From Thermoplasmatota archaeon (GTDB lineage: Archaea; Thermoplasmatota; E2; DHVEG-1), in NCBI GenBank assembly GCA_030619765.1, contig JAUXAU010000005.1, positions 1-64,000 on the forward strand: DNA of 64,000 nt, given 5' to 3'. Below are positions 1-9,020 of the stretch, piece by piece; the first letter of the stretch is position 1; every line of letters starts with the position of its first letter. Both the position numbers and the translations under genes were made by a program. The notes beneath the pieces are model-generated. The model searched no databases, was not told where the DNA came from, and saw only the letters and a list, made by a program, of their open reading frames with translations.

Positions 1-118
1 CTTATTTTATATTACCTGGTACCGGTGTCCTTTGCTCTGATTGTGGGCAAGAACATTTAAAGAAAAAGAAAAGAGAATTGATAGGCTTTGGCTAGTGGTT
101 TTAGGTTTCAGAAAAACT

Positions 119-712
119 TTATCGAAATCTGTGCCAAGAGCGGTTTCTTATAGCGTTATAAATGTAATTAAGCAAGTCGTATTCAAAGAGATATTCTGTT
201 GGGTTCCATCCTACCATATGTGGTATGTCACTGTCGTTATCCACGTCAATAGATAAAACAAGCCAAATCTTAGCACCATCTAGAAAGTTTTCATCGAATT
301 CACGTGGGAGATCACTAGTATTTACAGAACCCTTGATATGGATTTTACCATTTTCATTTGTGGTGGCATTTCCTAAACAAATCAAGTTATTTCCTGGCCA
401 GGGATCAGGATAATAAATCAACGTGTAATTCTCACTTGGCTCTAGTCTACGCCCGTTGAATACAAAGTCAAATTCAGGGCCTTCAAGAATATATTTCATT
501 CTACCCCATGAACCGTTTCTGACAACCTCCCATGTATCTGGATCTTTCTCAACGAGAAATAGATGTGCAATATGAGAGTTTCCCGCTTGCCCATTACCCC
601 CCTTGGCTACAGGTCCTCTCCCGTTAGATTGCTTAGCTATTACTGCTCCTGCAAATATACCTGACATCAGCAGAACACCTATCAAGATTAATGCCCACAT
701 TTTTGTTTTCAT
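119..712 (-). CDS. Secreted hypothetical protein (N-terminal signal peptide)
   Basis: 197-aa ORF with hydrophobic N-terminus MKTKMWALILIGVLLMSGIFAGAVIA. Confidence 0.6.
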   Translation of the reverse strand: MKTKMWALILIGVLLMSGIFAGAVIAKQSNGRGPVAKGGNGQAGNSHIAHLFLVEKDPDTWEVVRNGSWGRMKYILEGPEFDFVFNGRRLEPSENYTLIYYPDPWPGNNLICLGNATTNENGKIHIKGSVNTSDLPREFDENFLDGAKIWLVLSIDVDNDSDIPHMVGWNPTEYLFEYDLLNYIYNAIRNRSWHRFR

Positions 713-833
713 CTTACCACTAATAGGTAGTGTTTACTTTTAAGTTTATAACACTTTCCTGAAAAAATTACATTTTGACATTTTGACACAATACTCTTAT
801 ATATAGTATTAGCAAATATTACTCTGATATGGT

Positions 834-1787
834 TTGATAAAGATGACTTGCTTAGTTAAAAAAGAAAAACAAGGTATTGATGAAGTCGTTCAATGTCCTG
901 AATGCGGTAATACACGTTTATCTAGAGACTATAACAGGGGTGAACTTGTCTGCAATGAGTGTGGGCTTGTGATAGATGAAGATTTTATCGATCATGGGCC
1001 TGAATGGCGGGCATTTGACAGTGATCAAAGAGAAAAAAGGGTACGTGTTGGTGCTCCGATGACCCTTACGATTCACGATAAGGGATTAACTACGGATATA
1101 GATTGGGCTAACAAAGATTCCTATGGGAAAATGATATCTCCAAGAAATCGTGGGCAATTATATAGACTTCGGAAATGGCAGCGTCGAATACGCATAGCAA
1201 ATTCAACGGAGAGAAACCTTGCTCGTGCGCTTTCCTATCTCGATCGGATAGCTTCAAGTATGGGGCTTCCAAGATCAGTCCGTGAAACCGCTGCGATGAT
1301 TTACCGGAAAGCAGCGTTGAAGAATTTGGTACGTGGTCGAAGTATAGAAGGTGTTGCTGCCGCAGCTTTGTACGCTGCATGCAGACAGTGTCATGTGCCA
1401 AGGACCCTTGATGAGATAAGTAGTGTAGCAGGTATATCAAGAAAGGATATTGGGAGAAACTATCGGTTCGTCACCAAGAAAATCAGATTGAAGCTTCTGC
1501 CTACGTCACCTGGGGATTATATTTCACGGTTTTGCAGTGAATTAAAGCTCGGTACCGAGGTTAAAGCAAAAGCTATGGAAATATTGAAATTAGCAACGGA
1601 AAAATCCTTGATTAGTGGTAGAAGCCCTGTAGGAAGTACAGCAGCATCTCTCTACATAGCATCTATTCTTTGTGGGGAACGGAGAACACAAAGGGAGATA
1701 GCGGATGTAGCAGGCGTCACCGAGGTAACCATTCGAAACAGGTACAAAGAACTGGTAAGGAAACTGGATATAGAGATTGCACTGTAG
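834..1787 (+). CDS. tfb: Transcription initiation factor IIB (TFB)
   Basis: N-terminal zinc ribbon [27 protein letters not shown] plus two cyclin-like repeats. Confidence 0.95.
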   Translation: MIKMTCLVKKEKQGIDEVVQCPECGNTRLSRDYNRGELVCNECGLVIDEDFIDHGPEWRAFDSDQREKRVRVGAPMTLTIHDKGLTTDIDWANKDSYGKMISPRNRGQLYRLRKWQRRIRIANSTERNLARALSYLDRIASSMGLPRSVRETAAMIYRKAALKNLVRGRSIEGVAAAALYAACRQCHVPRTLDEISSVAGISRKDIGRNYRFVTKKIRLKLLPTSPGDYISRFCSELKLGTEVKAKAMEILKLATEKSLISGRSPVGSTAASLYIASILCGERRTQREIADVAGVTEVTIRNRYKELVRKLDIEIAL

Positions 1788-1797
1788 ACCCATCGTT

Positions 1798-2121
1798 CTA
1801 TTTGCTTTTCTTCTTAACTAAAAATATTTCAATAGAAGATACGTTAGATGTTCTACCTTCTTCATTGGTGAGATTTTCAGTACTGATTTTTATCTCTTTT
1901 ACTTCTGCATCTGTAACAAACCTGTTTCTCACAATTTCTGCAGTATCCACCGCTCTACTTATAGCTCTGCCCCTAGCCTTTATTACAACCTCGTCTGAAC
2001 CACCACTGAACTCTGTTATTACTGCAAGCACATAACTCATTGGCGGTTTCTTTCCAACATATACTACGTTTTCATCTGTCCTTTCTTCTGTTGTTTTTCC
2101 TACCATAGATTTTTCCTCCAT
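1798..2121 (-). CDS. albA: DNA/RNA-binding protein Alba
   Basis: [19 protein letters not shown]...[22 protein letters not shown] Alba signature. Confidence 0.88.
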   Translation of the reverse strand: MEEKSMVGKTTEERTDENVVYVGKKPPMSYVLAVITEFSGGSDEVVIKARGRAISRAVDTAEIVRNRFVTDAEVKEIKISTENLTNEEGRTSNVSSIEIFLVKKKSK

Positions 2122-2328
2122 TGAACATAGTTGACTACTTCCTGTTGATCTAATATTTCAAATTGCCTCCTATCCTATAAATGCTTCCATTAGACCAAAC
2201 TCTAAGAGTTTTATCCGAATTAGATGAATTTTCATACTCCATCAAAAAATATCTTCGACAACCCCTCCGTGAAATTTTCACCGAATTCCATCAATAAAAT
2301 CTCCATTTCAATCGAGCCTCTTCTCCCA

Positions 2329-2571
2329 TTACAATCCGCTCCTTTTTACCATTTCTCCAAACAACTTCCAACCTCTCATAGTATTCTTACTCATATAGAC
2401 AAACTTTCCCTTTACCCTATCAAATATAGAGACGATCTCATCATCATCCTCATGTATCGCAACAAGAACCTTGCCGTCGGAATATGCGCCATATCGGCCA
2501 CCGGAAGGAAGTGCATATCCGCCTATCTTCTTCATGTTTTTCCTTACTTCATCCGCGTTCGGTATTTCCAT
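2329..2571 (-). CDS. Small hypothetical protein
   Basis: 80-aa ORF, co-directional with following ORFs. Confidence 0.5.
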   Translation of the reverse strand: MEIPNADEVRKNMKKIGGYALPSGGRYGAYSDGKVLVAIHEDDDEIVSIFDRVKGKFVYMSKNTMRGWKLFGEMVKRSGL

Positions 2572-2650
2572 TTATATCGCCATATCCTATCAATGGGAAA
2601 AGTTGACTCAACTAATTCGTCAACATGAAGCCCCCCCTACTTTTTTTTAC

Positions 2651-2881
2651 TCAACAAACACAATGGTCGCTTAATTCCATAAACCAAGAACGCCAGTATG
2701 GAGATAAATTGTTGCCTGTTTTTGGATCTGTTCGAGTGTCTGGTTTTTCCTTTTTCGGTGTAATATAAACATCTATACCACCGTGTTTGTTTGTAATCAG
2801 ATGAACTTTCATGTTTTTCTTTTTTGCTTCTCTCTCGTATTGTTGAAGAGAGCAATAATTACATTGTGTCAATTCACTCAT
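2651..2881 (-). CDS. Small hypothetical protein
   Basis: 76-aa ORF abutting the next gene; chosen over overlapping 2637..2855 frame. Confidence 0.5.
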   Translation of the reverse strand: MSELTQCNYCSLQQYEREAKKKNMKVHLITNKHGGIDVYITPKKEKPDTRTDPKTGNNLSPYWRSWFMELSDHCVC

Positions 2882-3134
2882 TTTTTAATCCCTCCATATT
2901 ATCAACACCACTACTTTTTAATCTCATTAAAAGTTGGAGATAACTCACTGACTTATGAATGGTGTTCAGATCATTGACCTTATTTTTCCAAACATTCATA
3001 GTCTTGTCATCGAGCGATAAATCCCCAATCAAATCGACTGCTATCATCTTCAAACACTCGACCAGATCATAGTACCCACCGAATCCTTCCTGAGCTAGAA
3101 GATCATCCAGTTTGTTCCAATCTTCACGGTTCAT
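2874..3134 (-). CDS. Hypothetical protein
   Basis: 86-aa ORF, operon-like overlap with 3131..3460. Confidence 0.55.
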   Translation of the reverse strand: MNREDWNKLDDLLAQEGFGGYYDLVECLKMIAVDLIGDLSLDDKTMNVWKNKVNDLNTIHKSVSYLQLLMRLKSSGVDNMEGLKNE

Positions 3135-3460
3135 TTTTTATTTACCTCAAAATCCAACTTTTCAACCAATTCAACTAACACATCACCATGGCACGCCTCT
3201 GGCTTACACCAACAACACAATGTTTTTCCCTCAAGCTCATGGAGACAACCAAGCAGTTTCGGATTATCCTGTAAATATTCTCTGTATAATTCAATTGACT
3301 TTTGTCTACCATGTTTTTTTACAGAAAATGGATTATGCCATTTCGATTGTTGGAATGGAGTAAAGTAAACAGATCTGCCAATATAAGCATATTTGTCTGT
3401 TTCCTTCAATACTCTATTCCAAAAATCGGTCCCTTTGCCTTTCAAATTAATGACATTCAT
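3131..3460 (-). CDS. DUF4326-like protein
   Basis: YIGR...WHNPFSVKKHGR...LEGKTLCCWCKPEACHGDVLVELV pattern. Confidence 0.75.
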   Translation of the reverse strand: MNVINLKGKGTDFWNRVLKETDKYAYIGRSVYFTPFQQSKWHNPFSVKKHGRQKSIELYREYLQDNPKLLGCLHELEGKTLCCWCKPEACHGDVLVELVEKLDFEVNKK

Positions 3461-3803
3461 ATGATGGCCTCGCTACCTTTTTAACATCTTCAACAGTGTC
3501 AAGGAAAATCCTCGTTTGTTCAATTACCCTGTCTCTTTTTGACAGAACTCTGGCACCTCTAAAACGAGGGCTTGGATATTTTTTACACAAGCAAGAAGGG
3601 ATATCCAGGTTGCAGTTATCACACCACAAAAAATCTCTGTATTCACTCCAATGAAGCACCGTATCAAATGCTTTGGTACCACATATCGGGCAAGCATACC
3701 CGAGCTCCACAGGAAAGAATAATGACGTTCCAGAGGGTCTTCTACCGAGTAACTCTTCAGCACGTTTGTTTTTACTCTGTTTCTCTTTTGGTGTCTTATA
3801 CAT
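3447..3803 (-). CDS. Zinc-finger hypothetical protein
   Basis: CPICGTKAF...WCDNCNLDIPSCLC cysteine pairs. Confidence 0.6.
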   Translation of the reverse strand: MYKTPKEKQSKNKRAEELLGRRPSGTSLFFPVELGYACPICGTKAFDTVLHWSEYRDFLWCDNCNLDIPSCLCKKYPSPRFRGARVLSKRDRVIEQTRIFLDTVEDVKKVARPSYECH

Positions 3804-3914
3804 TCAAGGGTCCCTTCTAATATCAGTAATTTGAATAAAAGATGTACGGTTCCTTGCTTCATAATGGTTTGTAGCAATAGCTGACTTATTGGTTCTGGAA
3901 GTCAGCCATTGCTA

Positions 3915-5075
3915 TAGTTCGCAATTATCGAATGGGCTTCATCCATTGCTTGGCTCGCACATTGTTTGTGGGCTTCAACCTTCCATTGGCTCGCATTTTC
4001 TCCTTGGGCTTCACATTTTATGTGGCTCGCAATTTGTCAGTGGGCTTCACATTTTCACTGGCTCGCATTTTTTTATTGGGCTTCAACATTATATTGGCTC
4101 GCACGCTTTCTTTGGGCTTCACCTATGTGATGGCTCGCACATCTCAAATGGGTTTCAATTATCAACTGGCTCGCACGTTGTTTATGGGCTTCAACCTTCC
4201 ACTGGCTCGCATTTCCCTATTGGGCTTCAATCATCAAATGGCTCGCATATATTCGATGGGCTTCACATTCCAACTGGCTCGCATATTGGATATGGTTTTC
4301 AAAGTTTTTATGGCTCGCATAAACCCCATGGGCGTCATAAGTTCACTGGCTCGCATCTATGACATGGGCTTCAACGCTTCTATGGCTCGCACGTTGCAAA
4401 TGGGCTTCATGTTCTTCATGGCTCGCATCTTTTCCATGGTCTTCAAATCTAGAGTGGCTCGCATATCTCGATTGGGCTTCAACTTTCAACTGGCTCGCAT
4501 TTTTCCAATGGGCTTCAACCATCTAATGGCTCGCAGCTTGTCAGTGGGCTTCAATCTTTTCCTGGCTCGCAGTTTTTCAATGGGCTTCAATCTCTCAGTG
4601 GCTCGCATGTCTACCCTGGGCTTCAAACTCCCTATGGCTCGCACTATTACAATGGGCTTCAGTATCCCGATGGCTCGCACTCTCTATATGGGCTTCGGAT
4701 GTTACATGGCTCGCATTCACATCATGGGCTTCAGTCCTTTCCTGGCTCGCATATAGTATTTGGGCTTCAATATCCCATTGGCTCGCATTTCTTCTCTGGG
4801 CTTCAATCTTTATATGGCTCGCATATTTCCAATGGGCTTCAAATTGTACATGGCTCGCATTTTCTTCGTGGGCTTCAAATCCAAGATGGCTCGCACTTTT
4901 GGTTTGGGCTTCAGTTATCAACTGGCTCGCACTATTACGATGGGCTTCAGTATCCCGATGGCTCGCAAATTCCCCCTGGGCTTCATTCTTAGATTGGCTC
5001 GCATTTATTATCTGGGCTTCAACCCCTTATTGGCTCGCACATTTTATTTGGGTTTCAATCTTTTCTTGGCTATTT
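3915..5075. repeat. TIGR-like array 1: alternating 9-nt words TGGGCTTCA / TGGCTCGCA separated by 9-nt variable spacers, 36-bp period, 32 loop words
   Basis: Loop words start at 3933 + 36k for k=0..31 (3933...5049) without phase slip; flanking words degenerate (TAGTTCGCA at 3915, TGGCTATTT at 5067). Confidence 0.97.
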
Positions 5076-5085
5076 TTAACATCAT

Positions 5086-5970
5086 TTAGAAGTTGTATTT
5101 GCCTTCCCAGTCTACAGCATCTCTCCATGTAGTAACGTCTTTGTGTCCTAATGCCTCTTTCACATAGGGTTCTCTGACATCTAATCCTGCCATTTCCCTA
5201 GCACATCCATAATAATGGGCCAGGAAAAGCTTCCTCGTTACTCTGAGTGCCATGTTATGTGCATGCCCTTTTATGAGTTTGGTATCCTCTTTTTTGTATG
5301 GTTTACCGTATTTGGCTTCTAATTCACCTTCCGGGTATTTTCTGTTCAAATATCTTGTTTTAGCATCGTTGTAACATTTTCTATAGATTCCCTTGTTTTG
5401 TTTCATCAGATTATCACTGATTTTCCATGTAAAGGTCAGCAGACGCGGGTTGAACTTCTGATCCTTGTGTCGTTTAGGTGCTTTTCCATCTCCTGTTACA
5501 TCATTGCCTGTATGGCACCATAAACTGGAAGTTGTATGGTATTGTGAACAATCGCCAAATTCTTTTAACAAATTTGCACTGATAACAGGGCCGATGCCTC
5601 TGATTTTTTCCAGAAACTCGGTGTAGACTTTCTCTTGTAACACATACTCGAGCATCCTATTTTTATATTTGTCTTCGATGTTCTCCGATTCATCTGCCAG
5701 ATCCCAGCACATTTGTACATATCTATGTTCATGTTCGGTGATTTCTTTCTTTTCAAGTAAATCATTCCACAGATTGAAAAGTTGCTTGTCTGTATATTTC
5801 TTTTTGAAGTCTCTGTCTTCCTTTTTTTCTTCTACAGCGTCAAAATCTATTCCTTCTACTTTTTTTCTTATGATGTCTCTTATTCGATTTTTGGTGCTTA
5901 TTCTTACTTCTTGCATATCATAGTAGGCACCTGCTACTATCCTGCCTAACATTTTTGTTATATCTGACAT
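5086..5970 (-). CDS. Tas-like / IS110-C-terminal (Transposase_20, Nop-like) protein without recognisable nuclease domain
   Basis: N-terminal helical region (VAGAYYDMQEVRISTKNRIRDIIRKK) then IRGIGPVISANLLKEFGDCSQYHTTSSLWCHTGN...RLLTFTWKISDNLMKQNKGIYRKCYNDAKTRYLNRK...HNMALRVTRKLFLAHYYG, the IS110-type C-terminal pattern; no N-terminal DEDD/RuvC domain; stop codon 11 nt from array 1. Confidence 0.8.
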   Translation of the reverse strand: MSDITKMLGRIVAGAYYDMQEVRISTKNRIRDIIRKKVEGIDFDAVEEKKEDRDFKKKYTDKQLFNLWNDLLEKKEITEHEHRYVQMCWDLADESENIEDKYKNRMLEYVLQEKVYTEFLEKIRGIGPVISANLLKEFGDCSQYHTTSSLWCHTGNDVTGDGKAPKRHKDQKFNPRLLTFTWKISDNLMKQNKGIYRKCYNDAKTRYLNRKYPEGELEAKYGKPYKKEDTKLIKGHAHNMALRVTRKLFLAHYYGCAREMAGLDVREPYVKEALGHKDVTTWRDAVDWEGKYNF

Positions 5971-6140
5971 ATCATATCACTCCCTTTTGGTTTTCAATCT
6001 TGCATTAACTCCCAGGTGTCTCTCTGGTTTTTACGTTACGAATGACTATCATTCTAGGCCAACAACCATACAATCGGAGATGGGATTACACCCCTGAATC
6101 ATACCGCTGCCAGATGCCCATGCCTTATTTAACAAGAGAA

Positions 6141-6302
6141 TCATTTTTTACCCTCTTCATCTAACTTATCAAGGCCGATATTTAAGATAATTCTCAACAA
6201 CTCTGAATTATGTTTATACCTTCCAGAATTCATATAGGCCATAAATCGTTTGTATTGACTTTTTGTCGGTCTGACTATTAAACAATGATCGCTTTCTTCC
6301 AT
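6141..6302 (-). CDS. Small ribbon-helix-helix-like protein (53 aa)
   Basis: Not in ORF track; reads MEESDHCLIVRPTKSQYKRFMAYMNSGRYKHNSELLRIILNIGLDKLDEEGKK*. Confidence 0.55.
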   Translation of the reverse strand: MEESDHCLIVRPTKSQYKRFMAYMNSGRYKHNSELLRIILNIGLDKLDEEGKK

Positions 6303-6353
6303 TTTTCAGTTCTCCTTATTTTTTTATCGTTAAACCACCGGATTTTACCCCGG

Positions 6354-6760
6354 TGGCTTCGCATACCTTTTTTGGACTTCACAATATCAATGGCTCGCAC
6401 ATTTCCCATGGGCGTCAATACCCTACTGGCTCGCATATGTCAAGTGGGGTTCAAATCTGAAATGGCTCGCATATTGGGCATGGGCTTCAAATCTAAATTG
6501 GCTCGCACTATCACAATGGGCTTCAGTATCCCGATGGCTTGCATCTTTTTATTGGCCTTCAACATTTCATTGGCTCGCACTCTCTATATGGGCTTCAGAT
6601 GTTACATGGCTCGCAGATTTTCAATGGGCTTCACTCTTCTATTGGCTCACACATCTCAGATGGACTTCATACACCAATTGGTTCCGCAAGATTTATATGG
6701 ATTTTACATATGCCGTGGCTTGCAGAAGATATATGCATTTTATACCCATTCTGGCGGTAT
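6354..6760. repeat. TIGR-like array 2 (same words as array 1; 9 in-phase loop words plus degenerate end)
   Basis: Loop words start at 6373+36k for k=0..8; after a 10-nt edge word (TGGTTCCGCA) phase shifts +1 (6698, 6734). Confidence 0.93.
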
Positions 6761-6834
6761 GCCCCTTCTTGGCGTTCTTCGTTCCCAAGAACCATTCGGG
6801 AATACACGATAGCAATATTATAAACTGTACAAAT

Positions 6835-6892
6835 GATTAATAAAGGTAACTGTATTATTCATAAAATACATATGGTCATACAATAACAATAG
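6835..6892 (+). repeat. Left arm of 58-bp inverted repeat
   Basis: gattaataaaggtaactgtattattcataaaatacatatggtcatacaataacaatag; reverse complement of 7987-8044 with one mismatch. Confidence 0.95.
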
Positions 6893-6896
6893 GTAG

Positions 6897-7904
6897 ATGA
6901 TAAAAATGGCTAACAAAAAAAATAGAACAAGGGTTGGTGTATTGGGTGATGATTTAGATAAGAGAGAGACTACAAAAAAGATTAATTTTATATTAGAAGG
7001 ACCTAAAGAAACATGGTATACTATACAAGAAATAGTGGATCTTGGACAGGATAAATACGGATTAAACTTTCCTACAAAAGAGACGATATCTCGATATCTA
7101 AACTCTATGATGGACGATAAAAAAGTAGAAGTAAAAAAACCAGAGAAAAAAGGGTTAGCATATAAGTGGAGATTGAAAAAACATTTGTATGTGTATGAAG
7201 ATCTGGTATTCGATTACGATCTCAATGTATTAAACGAATTAAAAGACTATATCACACCTCTCCAAAGAGATATGCATAATATTTTAGTATTTGGTCCAGT
7301 AACCATCTGCAACTTCCCTTTGTATGATTTTAAAGAATGTAGAGAAGAAATTAAAGAAGCAGTGGTTATATTGAAAGATGCTACAGATAAATTAGATGAA
7401 TTATACATAGGACGGATATTGCATCTTGTTACCAATTATATTGATACACTAAACGAAATGAAGGCTCCTCTCTTGGATAAGCAGTTGATTTCTATTTTTA
7501 CTTCTGGGTTAGAAAATAAAGTACCCTTAGACCATAGATTGTGTAAGTGGGATAAACAGATTAATGAATGGATTAGAGAAACTATACCTGCAGATAACGA
7601 GGAGGAAAAGAGACTTGTTGTTAGCAAGGATCTCTCATTAGCTAAACTTCTGAAGAGTGAATATTACCCGTCCAAGGGGGATGATGAGGTTTTGGAACTG
7701 ATAGCCGATTACCATATTGGAAAAAATATCGGTGATTGTTTCCTTCACTTGTATCTTATGTTATCAGATGTCGTAATGATGCCACATCCCATCGTTATCG
7801 TTCGTAGCAATGTGACAGATCGGAAGGATTTAGCAAATTCTTATTCCAAGAGACGTATATTAGCACGAAAAGGTTTGTTAATTGATAAAAAGATTGTGAA
7901 ATGA
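6897..7904 (+). CDS. Hypothetical protein, possible winged-helix N-terminus
   Basis: 335-aa ORF starting 4 nt after the inverted-repeat arm; TIQEIVDLGQDKYGLNFPTKETISRYLNSMMDDKKVEVKKP resembles wHTH. Confidence 0.7.
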   Translation: MIKMANKKNRTRVGVLGDDLDKRETTKKINFILEGPKETWYTIQEIVDLGQDKYGLNFPTKETISRYLNSMMDDKKVEVKKPEKKGLAYKWRLKKHLYVYEDLVFDYDLNVLNELKDYITPLQRDMHNILVFGPVTICNFPLYDFKECREEIKEAVVILKDATDKLDELYIGRILHLVTNYIDTLNEMKAPLLDKQLISIFTSGLENKVPLDHRLCKWDKQINEWIRETIPADNEEEKRLVVSKDLSLAKLLKSEYYPSKGDDEVLELIADYHIGKNIGDCFLHLYLMLSDVVMMPHPIVIVRSNVTDRKDLANSYSKRRILARKGLLIDKKIVK

Positions 7905-7986
7905 GATTATAGCTAATCAGCGGGTTTTTAACCTTGGGTGTATCGGTTTATTAATATCGATAAAATAGAATTGAAATAATTTTTAT

Positions 7987-8044
7987 CTATCGTTATTGTA
8001 TGACCATATGTATTTTATGAATAATACAGTTACCTTTATTAATC
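7987..8044 (-). repeat. Right arm of 58-bp inverted repeat
   Basis: ctatcgttattgtatgaccatatgtattttatgaataatacagttacctttattaatc. Confidence 0.95.
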
Positions 8045-8063
8045 CTTTGTATGATTTTTAAGC

Positions 8064-8249
8064 ATGGTGAAAAGAATCCGGAAAAAAATCATAAAAATGG
8101 GGAAATCCAGGGGTATTACCATTCCCTATACGTACTTCGACCAGTGGCTAATGCAAGATAAGGAAATTACGGGATTTATGGTTGATCTTGGAAAAAACAT
8201 CCTGTTACGACCCATCTTTAGCAGGAAGAAAAAAGACTTGGAGGACTAA
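8064..8249 (+). CDS. AbrB/SpoVT-like small DNA-binding protein
   Basis: VKRIRKKIIKMGKSRGITIPYTYFDQW resembles AbrB swapped-hairpin. Confidence 0.55.
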   Translation: MVKRIRKKIIKMGKSRGITIPYTYFDQWLMQDKEITGFMVDLGKNILLRPIFSRKKKDLED

Positions 8250-8252
8250 AAA

Positions 8253-9005
8253 ATGCACGAAGAGTTATTCACAATTGCCCAACATTATGGGGATAATTGC
8301 AGCAATTGTAAAGAAATTTGCTGTGCCAATATGATACTGGATATAGATAGAGAGAACATTAAAGCCATGTCCAAGTACTTGAGAATGCAACCAGTAGAAT
8401 TCAGGCGAAAATACACAAAATTATATAATAACCTCTTCAAGGAAGGGGAAATTAAATCCCTCAGTGCAATGGGGAAAAAACAAGCAAAACGAAACTCAAG
8501 GGTTTTAGTGTTCAACACACATCCTCTTGACTCCGTTGAACTATCAAATGACCAGAGGACTCGGCTTATCGATACTATTGAGGAAATGTCCGGTGAAAAA
8601 GTAGGTAATGCTACTGAGGAAGTGGGTTTTTCTCTTTGTCCTTTTTATGATGAGAAAACCCATATGTGTACAGTACATTCTGTTCGCCCCACTGCTTGTC
8701 AACAGTATCCCTTCAACATTGTCGACAAGGAAACCATCGACATTCGAAAGGTTAACATCTGTGTCATTTCCACAAACTTTCTTCGAAGGTTTCAAAAGTT
8801 TGTGGAAAAAGCAGATACTCCAAATGCACAGAAATATGCTCAACAGGTCAAGGATGACATCCACAATGGTGGATATTCCAACCATTATCATCTACCGTTA
8901 CCTATTGTCCTCTTTTACATTGATTACGAATGCAAAAAACTGGGGATACGTACAAGTCCTAAATTTGAAAGAATTTCAGAGATAGCATTAGAGAAATGGA
9001 TATAG
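8253..9005 (+). CDS. YkgJ-type cysteine-cluster protein
   Basis: NCSNCKEICCANM ... FSLCPFYDEKTHMCTVHSVRPTACQQYPF. Confidence 0.8.
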   Translation: MHEELFTIAQHYGDNCSNCKEICCANMILDIDRENIKAMSKYLRMQPVEFRRKYTKLYNNLFKEGEIKSLSAMGKKQAKRNSRVLVFNTHPLDSVELSNDQRTRLIDTIEEMSGEKVGNATEEVGFSLCPFYDEKTHMCTVHSVRPTACQQYPFNIVDKETIDIRKVNICVISTNFLRRFQKFVEKADTPNAQKYAQQVKDDIHNGGYSNHYHLPLPIVLFYIDYECKKLGIRTSPKFERISEIALEKWI

Positions 9006-9020
9006 ACAGGAGTGTGCAAC

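Noticed and set aside
1108-1440. 110-aa minus-strand ORF inside tfb
   Set aside because: Antisense shadow of a conserved gene with no recognisable motif.
3915-5075. CRISPR array
   Set aside because: Conserved words are only 9 nt and of two alternating types, spacers 9 nt; no Cas genes seen in the window.
3889-5089. Long overlapping ORFs across array 1 (274, 157, 109, 108, 97 aa) as a dodecapeptide-repeat protein (MGFxxxLARxxx)
   Set aside because: Several frames are open on both strands because 36 is divisible by 3 and the words lack stops; the best frame still hits a stop at ~4756; edge insertions of 1-3 nt in arrays 2 and 3 shift frame while spacers stay 9 nt. A coding origin is not fully excluded (some spacer variants are synonymous in that frame).
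5086-5970. Ordinary IS110 transposase
   Set aside because: The N-terminal DEDD/RuvC-like domain is missing and no insertion-sequence ends were recognised; tight linkage to the array fits a Tas-like role better.
6001-6135. GC-richer non-coding stretch upstream of the Tas-like gene as a possible tRNA or structured RNA
   Set aside because: No cloverleaf or convincing hairpin could be assembled by eye; may be a leader or promoter, unsupported.
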